Part shown: positions 33,404 to 43,329 of the stretch, in pieces
Layout: each line of letters starts with the position of its first letter
How positions within the stretch are numbered: position 1 is the stretch's first letter
Assembly: GCA_039583875.1 (NCBI GenBank)
Contig: CM077152.1
Coordinates: forward strand, 22,729,538-22,793,537
Length of the DNA: 64,000 nucleotides
Reading direction: 5' to 3'
DNA from: Platanthera guangdongensis
Lineage: Eukaryota > Streptophyta > Magnoliopsida > Asparagales > Orchidaceae
Notes under the pieces: generated by a model
The model's database searches: none
What the model saw: only the letters and a program-made list of their open reading frames with translations
Told to the model about the DNA's origin: nothing
Translations under genes and position numbers: made by a program

Positions 33404-33864
33404 TATACTCGTTTTATTTCATGAAGTAGACTTTCGATGTTATTATATTGTGCTTGTACGGCTTTATGATGTGTTTCTATTGTCTGTACGATTGTGTTCG
33501 GGATTAAGAGAATTTTTTTTTCATGTATTAATAGTTTTAGTTTTTCATATACATGAGTAACTTGGTTTGCTATATACTGCTGGTTGGTGGTGATGTCTTT
33601 TAACAATTTATTTTTATTATTTAAAGAGTCTATGTTAATTTGGTATATATTCATATATTTGGTGGTCGTAAATTCTAATGTTTTACTGAGTCTTATGAGT
33701 AAATCTATTAGAGTATTTAATTGGCTATTTTTGCCATGTAATAAGTGTGTGTGCGAAGAGTGACAGTAGCACTCGTGCTTAAAATCGTTATTTACTAACA
33801 CCGTATGGTTATTTTTATGGAATATTTCTAGATCTAAGTAGTCGAGTTTTTGACAATTATGCAT
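33403..33864 (-). CDS. Endogenous caulimovirid ORF1-like, 153 aa
   Basis: The ATG lies four bases after a tRNA-Met primer-binding site. The frame is fully open to TAA, which overlaps the ORF2 ATG by one base. The protein is rich in N, K, L and H, and helical in pattern (LLIRLSKTLEF, QQYIANQVTHVYEKLK). The arrangement of leader, ORF1, TAATG, ORF2, ATGA, ORF3 is that of badnaviruses/tungroviruses, where leaky scanning translates all three. ORF1 proteins of this group are of poorly known function. Assignment is by architecture. Confidence 0.7.
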   Translation of the reverse strand: MHNCQKLDYLDLEIFHKNNHTVLVNNDFKHECYCHSSHTHLLHGKNSQLNTLIDLLIRLSKTLEFTTTKYMNIYQINIDSLNNKNKLLKDITTNQQYIANQVTHVYEKLKLLIHEKKILLIPNTIVQTIETHHKAVQAQYNNIESLLHEIKRV

Positions 33865-33867
33865 CTA

Positions 33868-33880
33868 GCTCTGATACCAA
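33868..33880 (-). other. Viral primer-binding site (initiator tRNA-Met)
   Basis: TTGGTATCAGAGC on the minus strand, directly before ORF1. A changed second copy (TTGGTATCAAAGC) lies at 33956-33968 in a duplicated leader piece. Confidence 0.85.
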
Positions 33881-34870
33881 TTTAAGAGAGAGACGGTGCA
33901 TTAAGAGAGAGACGGTGCATAAACGTACTAGTACGGTGAGCGTAAATTTACGACTTGCTTTGATACCAATTTAAGAGAGAGACGGTGCATTAAGAGAGAG
34001 ACGGTGCATTAAGAGAGAGACGGTGCATAAACGTACTAGTACGGTGAGCGTAAATTTACGACTTGCTTTTATAACTACCTCTCTTATTCTACTACAGCTA
34101 ATAACCTGACTGGTTACTAGGTAGGAGCTTCGGATCTTATCTTTTAATCCTAAACTTTTTGAGACTACTACTCTTATTTTATTTATTTTTGACATTCCTA
34201 AGCTTAGCATTTTATAAACTCTAATTATAGTTTGATAAAATAATTTTAACAACTGCTCTCCTCTCCGAGTCTCCGAACATGTTTCTTTTTCACTTTCTTG
34301 AAGATGATCTGTAGGAGGGCCATCCCAAGCGCAAGATATCCCATGAGTCCTTACTACGTCCCCTTCGGTTTCAATTAGTTTAAATTTAGAAAGTATAACA
34401 AAATTATTTATATCAGTACTTGCCTGCGGCTGCGATACTTTTTCCCTACGGCCTCTCGCCTGGCGGTACTTCTTCTCCCCGGCCCCCGGGTTCATACTGA
34501 TATAATTGTTGTTATACTTTCCTTGTCTAAACCTTTTTACATCGTTGGGGTTGGCCTCAGCCACCCATGGGCCGAGCTTGCTAGAACTTAGTAATCCACT
34601 GGTATGTAGTCAGGTACATACACCTGTGGACCATCTTCATATTATGTGAACTAGCTTCATGTTCGTTTTCTCCGGAGAGGAGGGTTGGAGACTACTCACA
34701 AATCATTCACAAAAGATTAGCACAACTTACTAATTTTTATTCAAAATAGGAAATATACTTACAGTACAACTGCAAAAGAACTCAAGCACACACTATTACA
34801 AGCACTCACACAAGCACTCTAGGAATTCTGTATAGAACCGTGTGTCCTAGAACTGATCTCTCGCCTCGTT
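33881..34870 (-). promoter_or_regulatory. Viral RNA leader, copy A
   Basis: About 1 kb between the TATA box and the primer-binding site. Next to the site, an 18-bp unit (TAAGAGAGAGACGGTGCA on the plus strand) is repeated two and then three times. A ~85-bp block including the primer-binding site is duplicated. A 197-codon frame (34564-33971) occurs in it, but copy B has a stop in the same frame, so it is probably not a conserved protein. Confidence 0.65.
34736..34741 (-). terminator. Viral polyadenylation signal, copy A
   Basis: AATAAA on the minus strand, about 130 bases after the TATA box. Pararetroviruses place the signal shortly after the transcript start to make terminally redundant RNA. 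Confidence 0.65.
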
Positions 34871-34875
34871 ATATA
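34868..34875 (-). promoter_or_regulatory. Viral TATA box, copy A
   Basis: Minus-strand CTCTATATAACGAGG, followed by the leader. It matches the strong TATA of caulimovirid promoters and is conserved at 36765-36772. Confidence 0.7.
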
Positions 34876-35039
34876 GAGGAGCGAGCCTTCAGCCTGGATG
34901 CAAACGGGTACATAGATAATATATTTAAAGACTCATGAGTGTCTTTATTTATTATAAAGATAAATAAAGACCGATTATGGTCTTTTAATATTATTGTTCA
35001 AGGCATCTTATAGAAAAGTTACGCAACCACCATCTTTAT

Positions 35040-35640
35040 TTTATATACAATGCTTTATTTTATTCGCGAACTCATCCACAGTTTTTCCGTGGTGGAAGCC
35101 ACGGTAGTGACTAAAGGGATAAGAGCGAAGAAAATCACCCATAAAAACCAGGGGCGGAAACTGGCCTTCTGTTCCATGTAGGTATGGCGGTACATACTGC
35201 GTACTATTTTCCCTGAACTATGCTGTGACTTTAGCGGCTTCGTCTGCGAGGGAATCTTCATCATCAGAGAGGCAGCCGTATCTTTGGACAAAATATTTAA
35301 TTCTATTCCGTTCACAATGTTTTGTTAACTTGTGATCGGGATCTTTGAAGCTAAGGCTTCGTGGATAGAATAACTTTTCATCATTTGCGTGTAGCCAGAC
35401 ACGAAAATCTCGAGTTTCTACCGCGAGAACTTTATTGTACGGGAGGTTTACATCGTATGCCTTTTTATAACTTCTAAAGGCCCTGATTTGTTTAGGCAGG
35501 CTACAGAGATCTGTACTGATGATGTTTGAATTGTTGATGTGGTTAGCCTGGATAATCGACTTTTCCGCGAACTTGAAAATGTAGATTTCTCTTTTGTTAT
35601 TTTCTAAACAATTAGGTTCAAAGCATGGAGGAATGACTAA
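35040..35640 (-). pseudogene. Endogenous caulimovirid 3'-terminal ORF (ORF4-like), copy A fragment
   Basis: Minus-strand pieces such as AVETRDFRVWLHANDEKLFY and DPDHKLTKHCERNRIKYFVQ lead into FPPLVFMGDF and GFHHGKTVDEF, before the promoter. The segment lies just upstream of the promoter in genome order, where Rice tungro bacilliform virus has ORF4. One or more frameshifts and stops break it. By eye it is about 97% identical to the second copy at 36945-37510. The function of ORF4 proteins is unknown, and the naming is by position. Confidence 0.55.
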
Positions 35641-35652
35641 GTCGACTTGAAA

Positions 35653-35895
35653 TTGCTAATTAAAGTAATTCAACCCCCTTTTTAAATAAAAAAGGGGTTG
35701 AATTACTTTAATTACTTTAATCACTAATAAAAGTAAAAGTTCGATATTTATTGAATATGTGACACGGAAAAGCCTCAGTAAAACAACCCCTTTTTTAAAT
35801 AAAAAAGGAACAGTCCTCGAAGAAGTATTAGATGTTGAACAAAAACCGAATACTTCCTCGAAAAAGGAACAGTCCTCTGATACCAATTTAAGAGA
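35653..35895. other. Rearranged junction between the two viral copies
   Basis: It holds a near-perfect palindrome (35653-35712, arms AATTCAACCCC/GGGGTTGAATT), then 35805-35850 repeats ORF3 sequence in the opposite orientation to the rest of the virus. The leader of copy B begins at about 35875. Confidence 0.7.
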
Positions 35896-36764
35896 GAGAC
35901 GGTGCATTAAGAGAGAGACGGTGCATAAACGTACTAGTACGGTGAGCGTAAATTTACGACTTGCTTTTATAACTACCTCTCTTATTCTACTACGGCTAAT
36001 AACCTGACTGGTTACTAGGTAGGAGCTTCGGATCTTATCTTTTAATCCTAAACTTTTTGAGACTACTATTCTTATTTTATTTATTTTTGACATTCCTAAG
36101 CTTAGCATTTTATAAACTCTAATTATAGTTTGATAAAATAATTTTAACAACTCCTCTCCTCTCCGAGTCTCCGAACATGTTTCTTTTTCACTTTCTTGAA
36201 GATGATCTGTAGGAGGGTCATCCCAAGCGCAAGATATCCCATGAGTCCTTACTACGTCCCCTTCGGTTTCAATTAGTTTAAATTTAGAAAGTATAACAAA
36301 ATTATTTATATCAGTACTTGCATGCGGCTGCGATACTTTTTCCCTACGACCTCTCGTCTGGCGGTACTTCTTCTCCCCGGCCCCCGGGTTCATACTGATA
36401 TAATTGTTGTTATACTTTCCTTGTCAAAACCTTTTTACATCGTTGGGGTTGGCCTCAGCCACCCATGCGCCGAGCTTGCTAGAACTTAGTAATCCACTGG
36501 TATGTAGTCAGGTACATACACCTGTGGATCATCTTCATATTATGTGAACTAGCTTCATGTTCGTTTCCTCCGGAGAGGAGGGGAGGGGAATACTCACAAA
36601 TCATTCACAAAAGATTAACACAACTTACTAATTTTTATTCAAAATAGGAAATATACTTACAGTACAACTACAAAAGAACTCAAGCACACACTCTTACAAG
36701 CACTCACACAAGCACTCTAGGATTCTGTATAGAACCGTGTGTCCTAGAACTGATCTCTCGCCTC
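35875..36764 (-). promoter_or_regulatory. Viral RNA leader and primer-binding site, copy B
   Basis: Near-identical to copy A, with the primer-binding site at 35875-35886 and AATAAA at 36639-36634. Two 18-bp leader units precede the site. The long frame of copy A is stopped here (RF*QGK). Confidence 0.7.
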
Positions 36765-36772
36765 GTTATATA
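36765..36772 (-). promoter_or_regulatory. Viral TATA box, copy B
   Basis: CTATATAACG on the minus strand, conserved with 34868-34875. Confidence 0.7.
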
Positions 36773-36944
36773 GAGGGGCGAGCCTTCAGCCTGGATGCAA
36801 ACGGGTACATAGATAATATATTTAAAGACTCATGAGGGTCTTTATTTATTATAAAGATAAATAAAGACCAATTATGATCTTTTAATATTATTGTTCAAGG
36901 CATCTTATAGAAAAGTTACGCAACCACCATCTTTATTTTATATA

Positions 36945-38375
36945 CAATATTTTATTTTATTCGCGAACTCATCCACAGTTTTTCCGTGGTGGAAGCCACG
37001 GTAGTGACTAAAGGGATAAGAGCGAAGAAAACCACCCATAAAAACCAGGGGCGGAAACTGGCCTTCTGTTCCATGTAGGTATGGCGGTACATACTGCGTA
37101 CTATTTTCCCTGAACTATGTTGTGACTTTAGCGGCTTCGTTTGCGAGGGAATCTTCATCATCAGAGAGGCAGCCGTATCTTTGGACAAAATATTTAATTC
37201 TATTCCGTTCACAATGTTTTGTTAACTTGTGATCGGGATCTTTGAAGCTAAGGCTTCGTGGATAGAATAACTTTTCATCATTTGCGTGTAGGCCAGACAC
37301 GAAAATCTCGAGTTTCTACCGCGAGAACTTTATTGTACGGGAGGTCTACATCGTATGCCTTTTTATAACTTCTAAAGGCCCTGATTTGTTTAGGCAGGCT
37401 ACAGAGATATGTACTGATGATGTTTGAATTGTTGATGTGGTTAGCCTGGATAATCGACTTTTCCGCGAACTTGAAAATGTAGATTTTCTCTTTTGTTATT
37501 TTCTAAACAATTAGGTTCAAAGCATGGGGGAATGACCCAGATATGAGTTTCTACTCCTCCTCCATAAGGTGTTGTTTCAAATAACTGGAATATTACTTCA
37601 GCTATTCTTGTTTCCTTGATATGTCTAACATGCCCCCTTCTGGTGAAGAGCAGGCGGGTAATTAATCCTAATTTCATCAAGTTTGGAATGGTGAATTCTA
37701 CACCCGATATGGTCATATCGGTACATTTGCTATATCTATTTGTAACCGTAGGTACGAGAAATGTAACTCATTACCTCGTGTTTTTGAGTAGCTATGCATT
37801 CTATTTTGGCCCCCTTAAGAGTCTCCTCTTTTGAAGTGGTCAGATCTTTAAGTATTTTTTTGGTAATTGCATTGGCGTTCTACCTGTCTATGTAATACTT
37901 TTGGCTAAAACAATACTTTTACGGGTGCTAGTGCTGAGGGATATTGTTGCCAATTATCTTCAGCTTCTATTAATTCTTTAGTATACTGATTGACCACTGC
38001 TTGTAGCTCTTTAATTTGATCTCGAAGATCTGCTAATTTATTTTCGGCTATGGCTAGAGATGTTCTCAACATGTGATAATCTGGGCTCTGATGTGGCCTC
38101 AGTTGAATGCTACTTGATGAGGTTGTTTCTTATTTGTTTATAGGAAATTATTGCCAATATTATGACTATTCTGACTGTTTAGGAAAGCAAAGTGTCCGCA
38201 GACAAATCCACGATGTCTTTATAATTTTTGTTTTTCTTGTTGTTCCACAAAGTTGTCACCAAGCACTGTTGGAGTAGTGTAATTTGGTGGTTTGTTTCTG
38301 AAACGAAGATTGCTATGTGCTGGGAAAGTCTGAAGCTGGAACGGGCCGAATGTGATTGGTTGTTCTGCTCCATCT
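36945..38375 (-). pseudogene. Endogenous caulimovirid 3'-terminal ORF (ORF4-like), copy B, longer
   Basis: This contains all of the copy A segment and extends further toward the ORF start. A coiled-coil-like stretch (LADLRDQIKELQAVVNQY, 38100-37905) is followed by SGVEFTIPNLMKLGLITRLL and YGGGVETHIWVIPPCFEP. Several frameshifts and stops interrupt it. Its upstream limit shows a strong splice-acceptor pattern, TTATTCTTTGCAG|ATGG at about 38375. That is notable because ORF4 of Rice tungro bacilliform virus is known to be expressed from a spliced RNA. The assembly gap begins 60 bases further on. Confidence 0.55.
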
Positions 38376-38435
38376 GCAAAGAATAATGTATAAAATTAGC
38401 AAATACTTAAGAGCCCTACTTGGGCTACTGGCTGA

Positions 38436-38935
38436 NNNNNNNNNNNNNNNNNNNNNNNNNNNNNNNNNNNNNNNNNNNNNNNNNNNNNNNNNNNNNNNNN
38501 NNNNNNNNNNNNNNNNNNNNNNNNNNNNNNNNNNNNNNNNNNNNNNNNNNNNNNNNNNNNNNNNNNNNNNNNNNNNNNNNNNNNNNNNNNNNNNNNNNNN
38601 NNNNNNNNNNNNNNNNNNNNNNNNNNNNNNNNNNNNNNNNNNNNNNNNNNNNNNNNNNNNNNNNNNNNNNNNNNNNNNNNNNNNNNNNNNNNNNNNNNNN
38701 NNNNNNNNNNNNNNNNNNNNNNNNNNNNNNNNNNNNNNNNNNNNNNNNNNNNNNNNNNNNNNNNNNNNNNNNNNNNNNNNNNNNNNNNNNNNNNNNNNNN
38801 NNNNNNNNNNNNNNNNNNNNNNNNNNNNNNNNNNNNNNNNNNNNNNNNNNNNNNNNNNNNNNNNNNNNNNNNNNNNNNNNNNNNNNNNNNNNNNNNNNNN
38901 NNNNNNNNNNNNNNNNNNNNNNNNNNNNNNNNNNN
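38436..38935. other. Assembly gap, 500 N
   Basis: Exactly 500 undetermined bases, probably a placeholder length. Frames running through it are artefacts. Confidence 1.
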
Positions 38936-39119
38936 GAAGAGCTCCAGGTAGTCCCTTTCCGGGTGTGAGGTTGGACCTCCGCGCTATAGCCAGGGTCTTT
39001 TCCTAGTTTCCCCAGTCTTCGTCCGTGACGTTCTCATGATTGTAGTAGTGTGAGGTCACCCTTGTCTAGGGACCCCGAACTAACAGAGACCAAATTTTTT
39101 ATTTTCAACATATCGTCCA

Positions 39120-39453
39120 TTAGTGCGCGTGTTTGCACGGGGCTCCGCCTCTACGGCCAATCACAATAGCACCTCGGTGCGGCATTATCCCGGCCACGAT
39201 ATTGTGCTGGCGCGACGGAGCTCCGGTCGCTCGTCCCTCATTTTTGCGGTGTGCAAGGGGTTTGCGAGCGGCGAGGAGAACACATTTTTTAATTGTAGTT
39301 AGAGGGCTTAATTTGTCTATATGAGAGCAAATTTTTTAAAATAAAAGAAAATCACATAAATTATAAATATTGGAATTCTTTTAATAAAGAGGGGTAAAAT
39401 CTGAAATGAAATGTTTAACCAAATGGTGTTTTTCCCTTTTAATATAGTATAGA
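39120..39453 (-). mobile_element. Short non-autonomous Helitron, 334 bp
   Basis: Minus-strand 5' end TCTATACTATATTAAAAGGG, preceded by A. The 3' end has a small hairpin (CGTG-CAAA-CACG) followed by GCGCACTAA and then host T. This fits the Helitron rules of insertion between A and T, 5' TC and 3' hairpin plus CTRR. Confidence 0.65.
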
Positions 39454-39454
39454 T

Positions 39455-39475
39455 ATACTATATTAAAAAAGATTT
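39455..39475 (+). mobile_element. Helitron-like 5' end in the opposite direction
   Basis: TATACTATATTAAAAAAG mirrors the neighbouring terminus, but the leading TC is lost. It may start a larger Helitron running right. Confidence 0.4.
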
Positions 39476-40880
39476 ATGGTGGCCTACAAATAGTATGTCC
39501 ACAAAAATCACTTAAAACACAAACCATTAGATATCGCAACATAAAACACGGACCATTCGATCTAAAACCTAAAAACACACAAACAAAACCCCGCAACCCT
39601 CGCATCTCCCTCAATCTCGGCAGCACTCTCGTGCCCCTCATTTCTCGCAGCCCTCCTCTTCCTTGATACCCTAGAACTTCCCTCATCGGGTGAAGAAGGA
39701 AGACCGATCCCTACATCTCGCCTCGCCACGTGAAGAAGGAAGACCGAGTAGATCGGCACTGAGAGAACGGCTATCGTCTCGCATAGATCTCCTTTCGTCT
39801 CCTCACCGAGAATGCTCAGTGATGTCGAACACTGCTCGGTACGTGTACTAAAACCCCGACCATTTTCCCTTTCAGTTGCTACTACCCAAAAACACTCGAT
39901 GCATCTCCCCTACGCATTCGCTGACAATTTCTCCGTCTTCATGTTCGACGCCCACGACTCCTCGATGCATTTTTCCAACACAACTTTTTCTCCTTCCAGC
40001 TTTGCTTGCTTCTGCTCTTTCTGACAGGCTCCATGGGTTCAAATTTTTCCTTAACAGTGAAGCCATTGATATTGCAGGTAATTCCTCTTGCAAGTTAGGG
40101 CTTCTTATTTGGTGCAATTTGCATGTGTTTCTTCTTCTTCATAGTGAGATTTCAGGCATCACGAAGCCATATATTCATGAAAAAAATTTAGAAAAAAAAA
40201 CAATTTGTGAGCAGAGGCATGTTAGGATATTCCACTCAAATGAAGAGATGAAATCTTTTGTTGTGATAGTAATCTTTTCCTTCTATTTACAGATCAAATT
40301 TGTGTACATCTGCACATTTAAGGTGTTCGGGGGTTTCTGGGAGTCACACAAGCTTCCATTGCAAGGTAAAAAACAATCTATGAAATTGTGTCCAAATTCA
40401 GTAGTTTGTACATTAAATTTATAATCCCATGCTTATAGTTCTTGTATACTCTTAGACCTTGCTACATTGTTCTCTTTTAGAGATCAAACATGACAGCGAA
40501 ACACCAAGCACCTGACTGAAACCTTTTGATAGGTCTGCTATGCTCTCCAACACTTTAATTGTTGCCACGCAGATATTGATTAAGAAAAAAAGTGTCTTAT
40601 TTTAGTTTTTATATATGATGGCAATATTTGATTATGCTTCTTATGAGTGCCTGTGAGGATTCGTGTGTTTTAGTAGCAATAAGAAATGCTGGTGTTTCCC
40701 TTCTGATTTAAAACAATATTTACTTAAATTATGAAGCTAAAATTTTCCTTATGTGCACAAATTCTTATTAAACTAAATGAAATATCATTTTACTAAGCAG
40801 GCTTGCAACATATCATATCATCATTTTCTACAATTAACATTTCTCATATTCTCAATACCTAAGTACAGATCATTTTTAAA
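39476..40880. other. Intergenic or Helitron-internal DNA
   Basis: 39580-39790 looks like a plant 5' UTR (C/T-rich, then a GAAGAAGGAAGACCGA repeat). A 182-codon frame (39876-40424) spans intron-like DNA and has no family resemblance. Confidence 0.35.
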
Positions 40881-40886
40881 GCGGGC

Positions 40887-41171
40887 TTGGGTCAAAAGTA
40901 TAACAGAAACTCAGCTCCCCCTCCAGAATGTCAACGACAGATCAACACAACGAGCTTAACTCAACACAACGAGCTTAACTCAAGGAAACAACAGGACGGG
41001 TCAAACATGACAAATGCAACCAACTTACCAACTGTAACACGTCGCCAAAGAGGGAGACCGCCTACGTACGCATCAACTCAAGAGCGACGTGAGGCAACTA
41101 ATGCTCGAAGAAGACAACTCCACAGATTTCGACAAAGCATTAATGCGTACACGTCGGGTAAACTACAATGA
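40887..41171 (+). pseudogene. Possible Helitron replicase/helicase N-terminal fragment
   Basis: The frame contains RRQRGRPPTYASTQERREAT followed by NARRRQLHRFRQS. This AT-hook-like GRP plus a basic helix resembles the N-terminal part of plant Helitron RepHel proteins as I remember them. The frame ends at 41171 with no Rep HUH or helicase motif seen downstream. Position to the right of Helitron-like termini supports the idea. Alternatively it is an unrelated transposon protein. Confidence 0.3.
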
Positions 41172-41952
41172 ACCATACCTTTTAAACTCGTCAAAATAAA
41201 CGTAAACTCAAACTCTCCACCCAGTTAAAGTCCATAAAACAATGCAGATCCATTGCCGAACGCAACTTCCATCGTTCAAACCTCGGTTCCACCTTCCCAA
41301 CCAACTGTACAAGGTTTTACTACGTTTCAACTTATATGCACATGCAATTGCGACTACAAAAAAAATGCGTCCCTCATATTGCAGTTACTACGCAACAACA
41401 AACAGTATGAACTCAACAACGTCGACTAAAACATAGTCAACACAGTGCCTCCCATCCAGGTATAAGCCACCTTATCCAAAAATATGATGCACCTTGTTTG
41501 CAATTCCCAAAAAAAATATCACAATGTGCAGTACTTCCACTAACAACCCTCTACAAACGACATGCATGTCAAATACAGGACCTGAAGAAGATGGACAAAC
41601 TACAGCAAACACAACCCTCTTACCCCCTACAATAGCACGATGGAGAGAAAAACCACCAATACATGCATCGACTACAAACTGACAAGATGCAGAACTGCAT
41701 ACTTCTCGACCTAGAGGAAGGCCACCAATATACACATCAAATGTAAACCGGCATGATTCAAATATTGCCCGACGTAGGAATATCTGACGAGGCCAACAAA
41801 GCAATGACACCACCACCAATCTCCAAAATGATAGTACAAGAGCAGCGACCTACGACGATGAAATGTCAGCATCACTTGATTCATCTACAATACACAGTAC
41901 GACTTCATCCCTACACGTGCAAAGCAACCATACAAACAATAATTGTTATCCG
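41172..41952. other. AC-rich intergenic DNA
   Basis: Possibly a continuation of the Helitron-like element. No motif was recognised. Confidence 0.35.
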
Positions 41953-42690
41953 TGTTAGAGACTATATATGCGACGAAGGTTGTCGCCGTCGGGCACCCTG
42001 CCCGGGCCGTCCGAGGGGCACTTTCGTCAATTTGATAAAAGTGGTGATCCAGGTGACTGAAACGGAGTGACGTATTCGCCATCACAAATTCTGTCCCGAC
42101 GCAATTAACAGCATATCCTTCCAGAAAACTATAAATAGTCCATCAGACCTTCATTTGACGACAAGCAACTTCAAAGGCTAGAGAGAACTCTGAGGTTTTC
42201 CGACGAGAATGTGGGGACTAAGATCGTTTCTCCACTCGGAATTCGCGCCGCTCTTTCTCTAGTACGGAAACATCACAAGGCTTCCAAGGCACGACATCCT
42301 TCTCACATGAGCGCTCTCATCAAGGCTCCGACTAAGCGGAAGCGCTTCCATCAACGCTCCGAGAACTTGGCGATTTTCCCCGCAAGAGTGCTCTCATCCA
42401 GGCTCGAAGTACTTAGTTTTTTTTCACTGTTTTCATACTTTGTATTGTAACGGAGAGGTGACTTGTCACCCTCCGAGAAATTATTTTAACTCTTGTAAAC
42501 TCCAACGAAATAGTGGATTTTAGCCCGTCACAGATCCGGTCACGTTGTTTTTCACCATTTTCAGGTTTTCCATGTCAAAAAATATTTTTTGTCATTTGTT
42601 GTTTTTGTTTACTTTTTGTGCGTCCGGTCCAATTCTGAGATAAGGCGGTCCGATTCTCCGGACCGGGGAAAAACTGGGTGACCCACAACA
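41953..42690 (+). mobile_element. Copia-like LTR, probably solo, in an intron of the RRM gene
   Basis: Begins TGTTAGAGACTATATATGCG and ends GACCCACAACA. TATAAATA lies at 42130-42137 and the U5-like blocks are shared with 16370-16690. The 5-bp flanks (ATCCG, ACGGG) do not match, so the borders may be off or the flanks rearranged. Confidence 0.6.
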
Positions 42691-42757
42691 ACGGGTATGC
42701 ATATTATTAAATCAGTAATTCTAGATGTAATACATTAACGAAGGAGAGAACTCTTAC

Positions 42758-42856
42758 ATAAGAATCCAATTTCTCGATGACGGCCTGTGCTTCCTCCTGG
42801 GAAGCCATGGTGACAAAGGCAAACCCTCTGTTCCTCCCATCACGAAGCTTAATCAT
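42758..42856 (-). CDS. RRM protein, exon 2 (RNP1 half)
   Basis: The exon is 33 codons: MIKLRDGRNRGFAFVTMASQ, then EEAQAVIEKLDSY. It is bounded by an acceptor (GTTATGTAG|ATG) and a donor (TCTTAT|GTAAGAG). RGFAFVTM is the RNP1 octamer that contacts RNA through its aromatic residues. It continues exon 1 in phase 0 and completes most of one RRM fold. Later exons are not found; a copia-like LTR begins 68 bases into the next intron. Confidence 0.85.
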
Positions 42857-42942
42857 CTACATAACTACATCATAAGTAGAAGAAAGAAAGAAAAACGCCG
42901 TATAAAGTTCATCAAAACGGAAATAGGTTTCGTTCCGCTCAC

Positions 42943-43305
42943 CTCAACATAGTCGACAGAACCGTGCTGGCCGAAGAGATTCTCGAGTTCGGAGGCCGAG
43001 TAGTTCCAAGGCAAGTTCACCACGAACAGCTTTCTCTGATTCGCCTGATCTTGCCGAATCGATTCTCCGGATTCAACCACTTGCTTCTCCCCCGCCTCTA
43101 TCTTCTCCTCCTCTAACTCAGTACTCTGGACGGCGGCGCATGGCCGGAGGGGAAAGAAGTGCCACTGCTTTCGAAGGGGAGAAGGGAGGATAGGAGGAGA
43201 GAGCTTAAGAGAAGCTGACGAAGAGGGAAGGAATACGCCGAATTTTAGGGTTGCCCCCGTCTTCAAAACGGAGAGACATGTTCCGGCGGCTGCCATCCCC
43301 GTCAT
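42943..43305 (-). CDS. Chloroplast-type RNA-binding (RRM) protein, exon 1
   Basis: The first in-frame ATG is at 43305. Residues 1-60 are rich in S, A, L and P with few acids, as in a chloroplast transit peptide. An acidic linker (ELEEEKIEAGE) follows, then KLFVVNLPWNYSASELENLF, in which LFVVNL is the RNP2 motif of an RRM. The exon is 121 codons and ends in phase 0 at a donor (GTTGAG|GTGAGC, GT at 42942-42941). The arrangement resembles plant single- or twin-RRM plastid ribonucleoproteins such as Arabidopsis At1g01080/At4g09040, recalled from memory. In that family the proteins bind plastid transcripts. Only two exons are in the window, so a live gene or a 3'-truncated relic are both possible. 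Confidence 0.82.
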
Positions 43306-43329
43306 TGTCGCAATCGCGGCCACCGGACA

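Noticed and set aside
33971..34564. 197-codon frame in the viral leader, copy A
   Set aside because: The near-identical copy B has a stop after RF in the same frame, and in genome order the region is the non-coding leader. I kept it only as a note.
38356..39006. Frames of 182-216 codons across 38.4-39.0 kb
   Set aside because: They consist mostly of the 500-N gap.
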